Shown: positions 18,956 to 28,946, counted from the first letter of the stretch. The stretch: 64,000 bases of DNA from Psychrobacillus sp042945595 (GCF_042945595.1 NZ_CP168493.1:744001-808000); one strand, 5' to 3'. The notes: generated by a model not told the origin, from the letters alone. Made by a program: numbers and translations.

Positions 18956-21196
18956 ATGAAGAATAAAACGATAAAAGTAGTTGTTTCTACAGCGGTCGCA
19001 GCATCTGCATTTGTCGCCGCGACACCAAGTAAGCAAGTAGATGCTGCAACAAATATAGACCAATTGATGGCGAATGTACAAAATGCAAGTAACGTATTAA
19101 AATGGGCAATTTCGGTAGAAGGATCGGCTGATGGGGTAACTCAACCATGGAACCAATACAACGATGTAAAAACTGCAATTGCGAATGCGGAAGCAGCGAT
19201 AAAGAAACTGAGCTTTTCAGAGCAAATGGTGTATGATACCCGATTGGCAGAGCCTAAAACTCAATTGAAACGTGCACAAGGTTATTTGGATGCTATTACT
19301 GCTAGTTCAAAGATCAATGAAAAAACGAAGATGCTATCAACTGCAGTGAGTGAAAAAAATTTAGACAAAGTCGAAAAAGCGTATCATGAAATGACGGCTG
19401 AATTCCGTAAACAAACGATATTGCTAGATCGAGTATATGGGCAGTCCACTCGTGATAAAATTCGTAATGCTGTAAAAGGTCCTGCGGAGAAGCTAATTAA
19501 TGAATTAAAAAATGATGTCACCGTGCATATGTTAATAAAAGCAGCGATAGAAGATATAAGGGTATCTAGAAGTAAAGATGCTACTTGGAAAATTAATGAA
19601 GCGCAAGCAATTCTCAATGCAAACGTTTTGAAATGGCATAGTACTCTACAGAAGAATTTAAATACTGCTACTAATTCATTGCCGATTCAAATTGCATCTA
19701 TTTCGCGAATAGATAACACAACTGTTTCTGTAAAATTGAACAGAGCTGTTTCGTCTATCCAGGCTTCTGAATTTACATTTGATAATTCTTTATTCGTAAC
19801 CAATGCATCATTAAGTAAAGATGGATTAACGGTAACCCTTACGACTTCTACTCAAACACCTGGAGTGAAATATGCGGTGAAGTATAAAGGAAGTTTGGCT
19901 AGTTTTGCAGTTCCGATAAGTATTGTTCCTATTCAAATAGGAAGCACAACTACTCAACATAGAGATACATCAGAAGTACTTGCATTATCGGCAATTTTTG
20001 CAGGCTCGTATGGTTATAACACAATACGAATCGATATTCCAGCTGGGATAAAGCTATTAACGGTAAATGGGATAGAAAATGTAATTGCTGGAGCAAAAAG
20101 TATAAATGTACTGCCAGATAAAAATGGGATGGTCACGATTACCTTTACGGCGAATAATGTAAGCACCGCTGCGATTGAGAAAGTTATGACATTTAACAGA
20201 ATAGAGAATAATAAAATAGTAGAGACACAAACTTCAGGTTTAATAAACTTTTATGCACCTGCAAAAGCTGGGTCAATATCCAATAAAAAAGTATATTATG
20301 TCGATTTGTATAATAACTATTTCGTCACTGCTGATGGATTGAAGTACCTATTAAAAGGTTATAGTGATACGTACAAAAATGAGGGAATAGCAGTTTCCTT
20401 TGATTCATTCAAATATGCTTTAAATATCGAAGATACAGTCAATGGAACCTATCAACCGACAACCAGTTCATCATTCAATATTGCTATAAATTATTATATT
20501 GTCAACTTAGCACTAGACCACAAGTTTGCGTATAAACCTGGAACTACTTTCTATCGAATGATTGGTAATTCAATTGAATTATCAGGTATTGGACAGCCGG
20601 GTGAAGAACTATTCTTTTACAAAAATTCAGGTAGTGGTTATCTTGGAAAAGTAAAAATGGATATTAAAACAGGTGAATGGAAATTTAAAACAAATACAAA
20701 AGTAGACCCAAACGAACTTACAACTTTCTACATTATGCAGCAAGTAGCAGGCAAAACCACTCCTGCACTTAACACATCAACCGCAACAGCATTTCGAGTA
20801 GTAGAAGGACCATTCGCCCTTTCCTCCATTAGCGAAGACTTAACGAAAAAAGAAGCGACTTTCACAATCGCTCCGATAAAACGTGTAAATGGAACGATAG
20901 TAGTTCAAGATCAAGTTGTATTATCGCCAAATGCCTTCATCACTGTAATGGGTCCCGATAAGAAAGAGATTAAATTTACAAATGGTGTAGACGGAGTAAC
21001 TTTCACTGCTGTGACAAACGGATTTAAAATCACGTTCCCTACAAAAGTAGACGATAATACTGCCGACCCAGACACGAATGAAGGCGATGTTGAAACATTA
21101 CCAATTGCATTAGATGTAATTGCAATTGATGGCGTTACAAATGCGTATGGTCTAACCTTGACAGTACCTAAAGGGCTTAAAATTACAGGATATTAA
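18956..21196 (+). CDS. S-layer-type surface protein with SbsC-like N-terminal wall-binding domain (paralogue)
   Basis: A 746-residue exported protein, paralogous along its whole length to the one at 14482. The signal peptide ends KQVDA before ATNIDQL (residue 30). The SbsC-like helical domain covers about 31-240, with KQTILLDRVYGQSTRDKIRN shared exactly with the 14482 protein and the nearby DVTVHM segment. Beta-rich domains follow, and both proteins end with GLKITGY or GFQITGY-type tails. No SLH or sortase signal. GAAGGGAG precedes the ATG. The pair arose by duplication. They may be alternative surface coats, but no inversion or switching signal is seen. Confidence 0.8.
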   Translation: MKNKTIKVVVSTAVAASAFVAATPSKQVDAATNIDQLMANVQNASNVLKWAISVEGSADGVTQPWNQYNDVKTAIANAEAAIKKLSFSEQMVYDTRLAEPKTQLKRAQGYLDAITASSKINEKTKMLSTAVSEKNLDKVEKAYHEMTAEFRKQTILLDRVYGQSTRDKIRNAVKGPAEKLINELKNDVTVHMLIKAAIEDIRVSRSKDATWKINEAQAILNANVLKWHSTLQKNLNTATNSLPIQIASISRIDNTTVSVKLNRAVSSIQASEFTFDNSLFVTNASLSKDGLTVTLTTSTQTPGVKYAVKYKGSLASFAVPISIVPIQIGSTTTQHRDTSEVLALSAIFAGSYGYNTIRIDIPAGIKLLTVNGIENVIAGAKSINVLPDKNGMVTITFTANNVSTAAIEKVMTFNRIENNKIVETQTSGLINFYAPAKAGSISNKKVYYVDLYNNYFVTADGLKYLLKGYSDTYKNEGIAVSFDSFKYALNIEDTVNGTYQPTTSSSFNIAINYYIVNLALDHKFAYKPGTTFYRMIGNSIELSGIGQPGEELFFYKNSGSGYLGKVKMDIKTGEWKFKTNTKVDPNELTTFYIMQQVAGKTTPALNTSTATAFRVVEGPFALSSISEDLTKKEATFTIAPIKRVNGTIVVQDQVVLSPNAFITVMGPDKKEIKFTNGVDGVTFTAVTNGFKITFPTKVDDNTADPDTNEGDVETLPIALDVIAIDGVTNAYGLTLTVPKGLKITGY

Positions 21197-21211
21197 TATA
21201 GAACGAATAGA

Positions 21212-21246
21212 AGCCGTTTAAGGATAGTTCCTTTAACGGCTTTTTG
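21212..21246 (+). terminator. Terminator of the second SbsC-like gene
   Basis: A 13-bp stem (AGCCGTTTAAGGA against TCCTTTAACGGCT, one mismatch) followed by five T residues. Confidence 0.85.
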
Positions 21247-21941
21247 TTAAGGAAAAAAAGGTACTGTACTAAATGTCGGTATAGCTATCCATCAAATGAA
21301 CAACTATGCGAAGGTATTACCCAAGAACTCATTGATCAAATAGAGGCAGCAGTAGAAGCTTTAGAAGATAAATTTATTGAAAAAGAATCGTTACTAAATG
21401 AACTAAATTATGCTTAACATTTGTTTGATCAATTTTCTAATTAAAATTGTACCTTGATTGAGAAATCGATTGAGGGGCTTTTCTTTTTAGAACTTGAAGA
21501 AATAAGAGTTGTCCAAATTGAATTACTTCCTATTACGAAAAAATTCAAAGAAAGCCCGTAATCAAACTTAGGAAGTAAAAGACATCTCTAAAAGAGCTAG
21601 TATTATATTAGAGCCTATCACACTTGTTCTAACTTTTTTTAGCTCATTTCTACTTTTGCATCAGGTGTCATTCATCCACACAATTTTAAAAAGTTTTTCG
21701 TTGAATTGATTTGTCCCTGTGCAGCAACATTTCAGAATTGTGCCTGAATTGTTAGCTTCACGGGGACATTATTTAAACAGAAAAAATTTTATTGACTAAT
21801 AATTTAACTATGGAATAATTATTAGGTAAATAGTAATGTGCACTATAAGGGTTTACAAAGTGTAAATAATGCTATTTAAATTCCTTTTTTAAAATTCTAG
21901 TAATCCGGCAATAATTAAAAGTGTAAGTAGACCATCTTAGT
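21247..21941. other. Intergenic region with an ORF relic
   Basis: Plus-strand positions 21265-21417 form a 50-codon open stretch reading CTKCRYSYPSNEQLCEGITQ and ending in TAA. It has no start codon and looks like the 3' end of a lost gene I cannot name. Positions about 21453-21503 resemble 24036-24088 (see findings). The rest shows nothing I can support. Confidence 0.4.
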
Positions 21942-23549
21942 TTGGAGGCGGAAGAAACGAAAATCATTGGAAAACACCATTGGAGTATTGTACTCATAAC
22001 ATTTTTTTTAGTTTTTGCATTATTACTAACTTTTATCATCGATGTAGAAAAAAGTTTTGCAGCGGATGAAACACAATCAGTACAAATAACGAATTACATT
22101 GATATAAATAAATTTGGAGCCGTTGGAGATGGAAAAACGGATGATACTAAAGCATTTCTTCAGGCTGTACAACAAAAAGGAATTCTTAGACTAGAATCAG
22201 GTAAAACTTACTTGATTAGTAGCACTATAAAAGTTGATTTAACTAATATTAAAGGAATCCAAGCAAATAATGCAAAGATTCTTTTGAATGCCGACTTTCC
22301 TGCATTTTATATAAAGGGAAACAAAACAAAAGGTGGTGCGGAACCTCCTTCAAATTTAGGTTTGGAACAAGAATTTTCAGCAGTTATTGAAGGACTTCAT
22401 GTGTTCTCAGCAAATCATCAAGGAACAGCATTGGTTCTAGATGGTACATTTGGAGTAATCATATCCAAATCTCATTTTTACAATCTAAAAAAAGGCATAG
22501 AGATTATTAACAGAAATAGGAATGTAATAATTACTGAAAATCATTTATGGGATATGGCTGAATATGCAATTCACTATAATAACGCAAGTTTACATCAGAG
22601 CATTATTTCTAATAATCATATATCTTATGCCAAGGTAGCGCTGTTTTTCGAAAATGGGGACGTACATAACGTTCAAATAAACAGTAACGACATTGAAATT
22701 GGGTATTCGATAAATAATAATACGCAAAGTGCAATTCAAGTAGTGTGTGACAAACTCAATACTCAGTTTTCACAAGCTCAGATTGTCGGGAATACAATAG
22801 AAGATCATTTTCTAGCTAAAGGAGGTATTGTTAATTTTTATTCAAAAGTTTTTGAAACCCCGACTAAAAATTCTGATCAACCACCTTATGTAGGCATGAT
22901 TGAACTGGTAGGAAACGAATTATCAGGTTCCTCAAAGGCATTAGTTCTTGAAAATATTAACGATTTATCAGTAAATGGAAATAACTTTAAGCTTATAAAA
23001 GAAGTTTTTATTGCCATCTATACCGCAGCTGAAGGTACCAATATTTCTGGCAATATTTTTTCAGGTAAAGTAGAAAAGAATTATGGTGGAAAGGTACTAA
23101 AAGTTGAGGGAGCAAAAGCAGGAAATGCTTCAGCTTTAAGATATTTTAACTTTAATAATAATACGTCATACAATTTATCTGATAATCCAATAAGTATTAA
23201 AAGAAGAGATGGGGTAAAAGCGGACTTTCAAGTGTCAGATTTAAATATAAGTAATAATACTTTCGCTTCACTTTCTCGGACGAAGGATTCGCTCAATTTA
23301 AATGGTTACATGGTAGATATAAATGTTCCTTATATAAATGGTGTATCTATCAATTCGAATATAATCACCGGTGGAAGTATTAACGAGAATGGGTTAAGAT
23401 TGTCCGCTAATACTTACAGCAACATAATTATTAAAGACAATATTATTAAAGGACTAATTGCAAGGAAAGGTTCCAATCCCATCATTTATAATTTACCAAA
23501 AAGTGATGGGAAGTCTATCCTTGTTAAGGATAATATTCCGATTAAGTAG
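21942..23549 (+). CDS. Secreted or anchored parallel beta-helix protein (pectate-lyase-like fold)
   Basis: About 535 residues. A basic, hydrophobic segment (SIVLITFFLVFALLLTFII, then KSFAAD) is a signal peptide or anchor. Then comes INKFGAVGDGKTDDTKAFLQ, the standard opening of pectate_lyase_3/GH28-like beta-helix proteins. Many N-x-I/F turns follow (IISNNHISYA, QINSNDIEIG, NGNNFKLI), marking the helix coils. The substrate could be a polysaccharide or the cell's own glycan; catalytic residues cannot be placed. The TTG start overlaps the only good ribosome site (GGAGG at 21944-21948), so the real start may be a rare codon (ACG 21957 or ATT 21966). Confidence 0.75.
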   Translation: MEAEETKIIGKHHWSIVLITFFLVFALLLTFIIDVEKSFAADETQSVQITNYIDINKFGAVGDGKTDDTKAFLQAVQQKGILRLESGKTYLISSTIKVDLTNIKGIQANNAKILLNADFPAFYIKGNKTKGGAEPPSNLGLEQEFSAVIEGLHVFSANHQGTALVLDGTFGVIISKSHFYNLKKGIEIINRNRNVIITENHLWDMAEYAIHYNNASLHQSIISNNHISYAKVALFFENGDVHNVQINSNDIEIGYSINNNTQSAIQVVCDKLNTQFSQAQIVGNTIEDHFLAKGGIVNFYSKVFETPTKNSDQPPYVGMIELVGNELSGSSKALVLENINDLSVNGNNFKLIKEVFIAIYTAAEGTNISGNIFSGKVEKNYGGKVLKVEGAKAGNASALRYFNFNNNTSYNLSDNPISIKRRDGVKADFQVSDLNISNNTFASLSRTKDSLNLNGYMVDINVPYINGVSINSNIITGGSINENGLRLSANTYSNIIIKDNIIKGLIARKGSNPIIYNLPKSDGKSILVKDNIPIK

Positions 23550-23637
23550 TTTGCATAATTGTGTGTGAATATAAGTGTTCAGAACCAGTCACCCACACAA
23601 TAACCAGTACATTTTAAGTCAAGAGTGGTATTTTAAG

Positions 23638-23954
23638 ATGGCTAACTTTCAACACTTTAGAAAACTAGCTATGCAAAACAATCAAAATCTTCGTGGTATG
23701 ATGACTTCTCGTTTCAATAAAGAATGGACACAAGAAGAATTGGCTTTTAAAGTGGGTATATCACTTGATAATAATTAATTGATTTGGAAAGTCTTTTTTC
23801 TACCGTTTCAGTGCAAACAAAAGAGACGATGATGCAATCGCTTGATATCACACCTAATGACATACAATCTACTTTAATTAGATACGGAGGAAGCAGTTTC
23901 CGTGGTTTACGGATAAATTCCTCTAGAACATTTATGAGAAATATAATACTATAG
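23638..23954 (+). pseudogene. Small frameshifted ORF with HTH-like fragment
   Basis: ATG 23638 opens a 46-residue frame ending in KEWTQEELAFKVGIS and a stop at 23776, resembling the start of an XRE-type helix-turn-helix. A second open frame in +1 register starts at 23775 and runs to TAG 23952 (LFSTVSVQTKETMMQS, SFRGLRINSS). A single indel could have joined them into a protein of about 105 residues. I do not recognise the family. A terminator follows at once, suggesting a former transcription unit. Confidence 0.35.
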
Positions 23955-23996
23955 AACCCCGTCGACAAAGAATGTCTTTGTTGATGGGGTTCTTTT
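23954..23996 (+). terminator. Terminator after the small HTH-like ORF
   Basis: An 18-bp stem (GAACCCCGTCGACAAAGA with its near complement, one G-T pair) with a 3-base loop and TTTT tail. Confidence 0.82.
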
Positions 23997-24409
23997 CGAT
24001 TGTGTTGCTAGGGGATTTAAGAGGATAAGGAAAGTCTCTTGATCGAGCAATCGATTGGAGGGCTTTTCTTTTTGGACCTTGATGAAAAATTCAAGTTTCA
24101 TAGGTAGGTATGTGCCCCCCTATCGAGGAACGACAGGAAAACTAAACGACAAAATTTCGTCAATCTTTATGCCTTTTTTTGATGCATTATTAATGTTTAC
24201 GACAAAAAAATGAATAGATAGTTTGTAAACCTACAATTTAATTAATCCCAAAAAGATATAATGTGAGATGTTTTGACTTTAATAATTTTAATGTTGTGAA
24301 TTGTCGTACAAATGTTATTGATAAAGGATAATATTGGTTATAAAGTAAGGTAGGTATGGTAATGCTTTAGTCATGTTAATAACTTTATTAATAAGTTGTG
24401 TTATATTTC

Positions 24410-24540
24410 ACTGTTGATTTTTACTCATTTAATTGATTGTAGTGGTAGGGGGAGACTCCAGTGGGAAAAGCGAGACACAGTGAACGAAGAGGTTCGGACT
24501 CGCCCGCGGAAAGCGTACGCCTGCAACGGAAATCAACAGT
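24410..24540. mobile_element. MITE-like repeat with 11-bp terminal inverted repeats
   Basis: The ends ACTGTTGATTT (24410-24420) and AAATCAACAGT (24530-24540) are exact inverted repeats. The interior is much richer in GC than its surroundings and contains CCCGCGGAAAGCG and CGCCTGCAACGGAAATCAAC. From memory, closely similar sequences are dispersed in many Bacillaceae genomes. It encodes nothing and lies in the leader of the gene at 24598. Confidence 0.7.
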
Positions 24541-24597
24541 ATAATTTAACTGAGCCTATTAATAAAATAAATATCAAAATTTCATTGGAGGCGAGTC

Positions 24598-27351
24598 ATG
24601 AAAAAGAAAAGGTTTAAAAAGTCAGTTGTAGCAACAGCGATAGCGACATCTTTACTAATTAATTCAAATGTAAGTTTCGCGAATAGTTCCATACAAGAAA
24701 CGATTGATAGAGCGAAAATGGACATGAAAAATGCAGCATATGCCTATGTAAAACCAGCCGAGAACGGAAGACTTGTTTCAAGTCTGGAACTATATCAAGT
24801 ATTGAACCTGGCGAAAGTAAACTACCAAAGTGCGAGAAGTTTGTTAATAAAATCAGATCTGTCAAATAAGGTTGAAGTCCTGAAAGAGTTAGATACTTTG
24901 TATAATGAACGATTAACAAAAGGACTTATTCCTTATATTGATGCATTCAATTATGTAGATAAATACCTGAACCCTATTATGGTGGAGATAAAACAAGCTG
25001 AATCTGAACAAGATTGGGCGGCTCTTGAACAAGCGTATCATAAATTATCCGTACAACTTAATACTCGCACGGATATTCTTTACCGGTTTACTGGAAAAGT
25101 TTCAAGGGATTTATTATTAGAACAATATAAAAAACCAGCAAACTTAAAACGAGATCAATTAATTGTTCCTGTAACGATTTATATGAAAGTAAAAGAAGCC
25201 GAAACCCTAATGGCTTTAGGTAAAACGGAAGATGCGAGTAAAACATTAGAAACTATAATACCGTTAATAGAGAAGTTACCTTCAGCAAATACCTTTCCTA
25301 TGATTGGGGAGCTACTAAAAGAGTTTGAGATTGTAGGTAAAGCTGCTGGATTAGTCATATTTCCCCCAGCTCCCCATCCATCACCGATAACTGGAAGTAG
25401 TAAAAGTGATAAAAATAACACAGATCCCGAAGAAAGAGCTTCTGTGAATAAAGCAGCCGCAAGAGCGGTGACTGTATTGATAAATGCTCTTCCATTATCA
25501 GCAAATGTAAATGTCAGTGATGGAGTAGCAATCGAGGCTGCACGAGCGGCATTTGAAAAGTTAACAACCGTTCAAAAAGCAATGGTGGATATTACTAGGT
25601 TAACGGATGCCGAGAAAGCTTTCGAAGTAGTTAAAGTTAAAGCAGTAAATGTACAAGCAGCAAATGTAGTGAAATATTTAATAGAATCCCTTCCAGCGGC
25701 AGTTGATGTAACAGATGAAGATGAAGCTCAAGTAAAAGAGGCACGTGATGCATACGACGGATTGACAGTTGTTCAAAAAACGTTGGTAGGAGATATTACT
25801 GCATTAGAAAAAGCAGAGCAAGCTCTAGTAATAGTAAAGGAAAAAGAAGCTAACAAACAAGCAATAGAATTGGTTAAGGCATTGATTGCCGCCCTTCCAG
25901 TGAATGTAAAAGTTGATGATGAAGCACAAATCGAAGCAGCTCGAAAAGCTTACGAGAAATTGGGGGAAGATCAACAAGCAATGGTGGATGCTACTGCATT
26001 AGAAAAAGCAGAGCAAGCTCTTTTAATCGCAAAGGAAAAAGAAGCTAACAAAAAAGCAATAGAATTGGTAAAGGCATTGATCGCCGCCCTTCCAGTTAAT
26101 GTAAAAATTTATGATGAAGCACAAATCGAAGCAGCTCGAAAAGCTTACGAGAAATTGGGGGAAGATCAACAAGCAATGGTGGATGCTACTGCATTAACAA
26201 ATGCGGAGAAAGCCCTTGAAGAAGCTAAAGTAAAAGCCGCTGCAGAGGATAAGAAAAAAGCTCAAGAGGTAATAAAATTAATAGATGGAATCAAAAAAGG
26301 TAGTACTGCGATTAAGTATAAAGAAACTCTAGAGGCTGCAGAAACAGCTTATAAAAATTTGACAAAAACGCAAAAAGCATTAGTAACAAACTTCGAAAAA
26401 CTAGAAATTGAACTAGCAGATTTCGCGGAAGTAAAAGTGGAAGCATCAAAAATAACCGCAAAGGCAATCGGCGTATTAGTCAAGGATGACAATTTGTTAA
26501 AAAGAGCAGCAGCCCTTCTCGAAAATGGATACACGGTAACTATCTCTTCTTCGCAATCTGGAATGCTTAAAGGAAACCTAATTATTCAACCAAAAGCTGG
26601 TGACGAAGCGATTAGTGGACCGGTAAATTTTCAAGTTAAAAGCGCCAATGGTACAAAAATAGAATACACAGTCGTACTAACCGTTGAACCAATAGATTCA
26701 AATAAACTAGCAATTGACGCAGTAAAATCTTTGATTGCGACACTCCCAGCAGCTTCTGATGTAAAACTTTCTCATAAGACAAAAATCGAAGCAGCCCGTG
26801 CAGCATACAAAGGATTGTCGGATGATCAACAAGAGATGGTGGATATTACTGCATTAACAGATGCTGAGAAAGCCCTTGAAGTACTGGAAACCGCTGTGGC
26901 GGATAAGGCAAAAGCTCAAGAGGTAATAAAATTAATAGATGCAATCAAAAAAAATAATAGTCAGTATAAAGAAACTCTCGAGGCAGCAAAAACAGCTTAT
27001 AAAAGTTTGACTGAGGCACAACAAGGACTAGTAACAAATTACGAAAAACTGAAGAGTGAATTAGCAGATTTCGCAGCCATAGAAGTGGAAGCATCAAAAT
27101 TGACGGCGGAAGCAATCGGTGTATTAGTCGATGGTGACAATTTGGTAGATAGAGTAACAGCTCTTCTCGAAGATGGATATACAGTAACTATTTTAACTTC
27201 GACAAAAGGAATGCTTAAAGGTGGCCTAATTACTCAACCAAAAGCTGGCCAACAAGCGATTATTGGACAGGTAAATTTTCAAGTTAAAAGTGCCAATGGT
27301 ACGAAGATAGAACGTACAGTTGAGCTATCCGTTGAACCAAAAAAGGATTAA
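24598..27351 (+). CDS. Repeat-rich surface protein with SbsC-like N-terminal wall-binding domain
   Basis: 917 residues. The signal peptide ends SNVSFA (residue 28). Residues about 29-255 form an SbsC-like helical domain (YHKLSVQLNTRTDILYRFTG, RDQLIVPVTIYMKVKEAE). A proline-rich linker follows. Then come about seven helical units of 60-65 residues with the pattern I-x-AAR-x-AY-x-x-L...QQAMVD...L-x-x-AEKAL. Two beta-rich units (IGVLVKDDNLLKRAAALLE, later IGVLVDGDNLVDRVTALLE) are embedded, each after a shorter helical unit. Two neighbouring units are almost identical in DNA with a period of 195 bases. GGAGGCGAG precedes the ATG. Role is probably a wall-bound structural or adhesive stalk; no enzymatic domain is seen. 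Confidence 0.78.
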   Translation: MKKKRFKKSVVATAIATSLLINSNVSFANSSIQETIDRAKMDMKNAAYAYVKPAENGRLVSSLELYQVLNLAKVNYQSARSLLIKSDLSNKVEVLKELDTLYNERLTKGLIPYIDAFNYVDKYLNPIMVEIKQAESEQDWAALEQAYHKLSVQLNTRTDILYRFTGKVSRDLLLEQYKKPANLKRDQLIVPVTIYMKVKEAETLMALGKTEDASKTLETIIPLIEKLPSANTFPMIGELLKEFEIVGKAAGLVIFPPAPHPSPITGSSKSDKNNTDPEERASVNKAAARAVTVLINALPLSANVNVSDGVAIEAARAAFEKLTTVQKAMVDITRLTDAEKAFEVVKVKAVNVQAANVVKYLIESLPAAVDVTDEDEAQVKEARDAYDGLTVVQKTLVGDITALEKAEQALVIVKEKEANKQAIELVKALIAALPVNVKVDDEAQIEAARKAYEKLGEDQQAMVDATALEKAEQALLIAKEKEANKKAIELVKALIAALPVNVKIYDEAQIEAARKAYEKLGEDQQAMVDATALTNAEKALEEAKVKAAAEDKKKAQEVIKLIDGIKKGSTAIKYKETLEAAETAYKNLTKTQKALVTNFEKLEIELADFAEVKVEASKITAKAIGVLVKDDNLLKRAAALLENGYTVTISSSQSGMLKGNLIIQPKAGDEAISGPVNFQVKSANGTKIEYTVVLTVEPIDSNKLAIDAVKSLIATLPAASDVKLSHKTKIEAARAAYKGLSDDQQEMVDITALTDAEKALEVLETAVADKAKAQEVIKLIDAIKKNNSQYKETLEAAKTAYKSLTEAQQGLVTNYEKLKSELADFAAIEVEASKLTAEAIGVLVDGDNLVDRVTALLEDGYTVTILTSTKGMLKGGLITQPKAGQQAIIGQVNFQVKSANGTKIERTVELSVEPKKD
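25849..26223 (+). repeat. Two near-identical 195-bp tandem repeats inside the surface-protein gene
   Basis: Unit 1 begins at 25849 and unit 2 at 26044. Both carry the identical codon run for IEAARKAYEKLGEDQQAMVD. The other helical units are more divergent, so this duplication is recent or kept alike by recombination. Confidence 0.85.
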
Positions 27352-27408
27352 AATAAACTAGCAATCGGCACCGATAAGAATAAGTTTTTTAATTGATTAA
27401 ATAGATAT

Positions 27409-27448
27409 AGTAAAAGCCGTTATAGATCTCTCCTATAACGGCTTTACT
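27409..27448. terminator. Bidirectional terminator between convergent genes
   Basis: A 16-bp stem (AGTAAAAGCCGTTATAG and its near complement) with a 7-base loop between the surface-protein gene and the convergent SLAP gene. A/T runs are present in both arms. Confidence 0.82.
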
Positions 27449-27454
27449 AATGTT

Positions 27455-28276
27455 TTATAATGTTTGTGGAATCATTTCAATCATCCATGAACTGAAATCA
27501 GGGTTTTCTTTCATGAACACTTCTTTTGGGAAAGATAAACTAATCGGACGCGCTTGTTTTGGAGAAATTTCAAATTCTCCAATTGGGAATCCGAGCTTAC
27601 ATACCATATCTCCAGCTGCATCAAATAATTGTATTGGTAGATTTTCGATTGTTAATGTTTCGGAGAATGCATTACGGATGATGATATAAATATGGATTGC
27701 ATCTTCTGATTCATGGAAATGGAATCCGACTACAGAGATTTCATTTTCTTTTAAAGGATCTAATGTAGAAACTAAACTGTGAACATAGTCTTTTTGATCA
27801 TCTGTAAGGCCATTTGACCAATTCTCATCCAAGTACAATTCGAAATCTTTTACTACCTTTTCGTAATACTCAAATACCATTTCAAAATCCATTTCATTTG
27901 TTATCTCTTCATGTGGAACTAGTAAATCTTCTGTTTCGAATAAAAAGTTCCAAGGTCTAGCAGTACATGCTTCTAATTCACCAAACAACTCCATATCAAA
28001 TTGTTTCTTCGCTAGTTCTTTCCCTTCTTTATCTTTCACGACTAAAACTACTTGTTCTAGACGTAATTTCTTTGCTAAAGAGTGTCTGATTATAGCGGTT
28101 ACAACGATTCCGGAAGCTACTGTATATAGTTTTACTCCATGAACATGAAGTTGGTTAGCCTCCAGGTTTTCTAATTGTTGATGAAAATATTGGAAAATAT
28201 ATTTCTCTTGCGCCGGTATTTCCCAATCAGCAGAAAAGTCTATTTCCGTTTTAAATGTTTTAGGTGAATTTGTCAT
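27455..28276 (-). CDS. SLAP-domain protein (accessory Sec S-layer assembly family), paralogue
   Basis: A 273-residue protein with no signal peptide and the same two-domain plan as the protein at 16920. Domain 1 has NQLHVHGVKLYTVASGIVVT and ARPWNFLFE; domain 2 has NEISVVGFHFHESEDAIHIY and ARPISLSFPKEVF, ending in FSSWMIEMIP. AAAGGA precedes the ATG. It converges on the SbsC-like gene at 24598 rather than following it as in the 16920 pair. Probable role is a cytoplasmic partner for export of the neighbouring surface protein, by analogy with SlaP; this is inference. Confidence 0.8.
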   Translation of the reverse strand: MTNSPKTFKTEIDFSADWEIPAQEKYIFQYFHQQLENLEANQLHVHGVKLYTVASGIVVTAIIRHSLAKKLRLEQVVLVVKDKEGKELAKKQFDMELFGELEACTARPWNFLFETEDLLVPHEEITNEMDFEMVFEYYEKVVKDFELYLDENWSNGLTDDQKDYVHSLVSTLDPLKENEISVVGFHFHESEDAIHIYIIIRNAFSETLTIENLPIQLFDAAGDMVCKLGFPIGEFEISPKQARPISLSFPKEVFMKENPDFSSWMIEMIPQTL

Positions 28277-28329
28277 AATTAAATTCCTTTCTTTTCAACA
28301 TAGTATAAACTAGTATAACATTAAGTTTA

Positions 28330-28352
28330 GGTGCCAGGAACCCAAACAATTC
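28330..28352 (+). repeat. Left copy of a 23-bp inverted repeat
   Basis: GGTGCCAGGAACCCAAACAA plus TTC. The reverse complement of 28947-28969 matches at 22 of 23 positions. It belongs to the GGTGCC/GGCACC type of short repeat also seen at 36114 and 63390. Confidence 0.75.
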
Positions 28353-28861
28353 GGGTAATTTTAGCCCATAAAACATTTATTGCTCAAAGACTATTTTAGA
28401 AAAATTTAGAGTCTTCAAGTTATTCCTTGAGGGCTCTTTGTTGTTTTAGTTGTTCTATCCGAAGATTAATACAATACTTTGCATAAGCGGGTGATGCTTT
28501 TTCATTACCAGTAGGCAATTTCGATGGGATTAGCTTTAGCTGAAGAAATGGGTGATTACTATTAAGGGTGAGAAAATAGCCTTACACTAGCTTCCACAAT
28601 TACTCGATGCCAAAGTATTCCTTCTAATCCAAATATAACAACTTGATTCTCCATAACAATTACTCTTTCGTTCCACCATACGGTAATATCATTTGGAAGT
28701 AAACTGTAATAAATCTTTCAGAAACGCAACAATTTCATTTTCAAAGAAAAATAGAAGTAATACTTATTTATGGTCCATTGAATCGTTCATAAATTATAAT
28801 TTTTACTTATCTCTCATTTAACAAATACTACTAAGATTCGATACTACCGAGAATAACGATA

Positions 28862-28906
28862 CAAAAAAAGAAAATCCCCTCAAGTCCAAAAAGACTCAAG
28901 TGGATT
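28862..28906 (-). terminator. Terminator for the zinc-ribbon membrane protein gene
   Basis: On the minus strand a 14-bp stem with one mismatch is followed by a long T-rich tail, about 70 bases after the stop of the gene at 28975-29739. Confidence 0.78.
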
Positions 28907-28946
28907 GTTCTCCTAATATTTCAATTATCAAGTCCAAAAGTTCTTG

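Noticed and set aside
14482..21196. Invertible surface-protein switch between the two SbsC-like genes
   Set aside because: Both genes face the same way and each has its own ribosome site and terminator; no inverted recombination sites or recombinase gene were seen.
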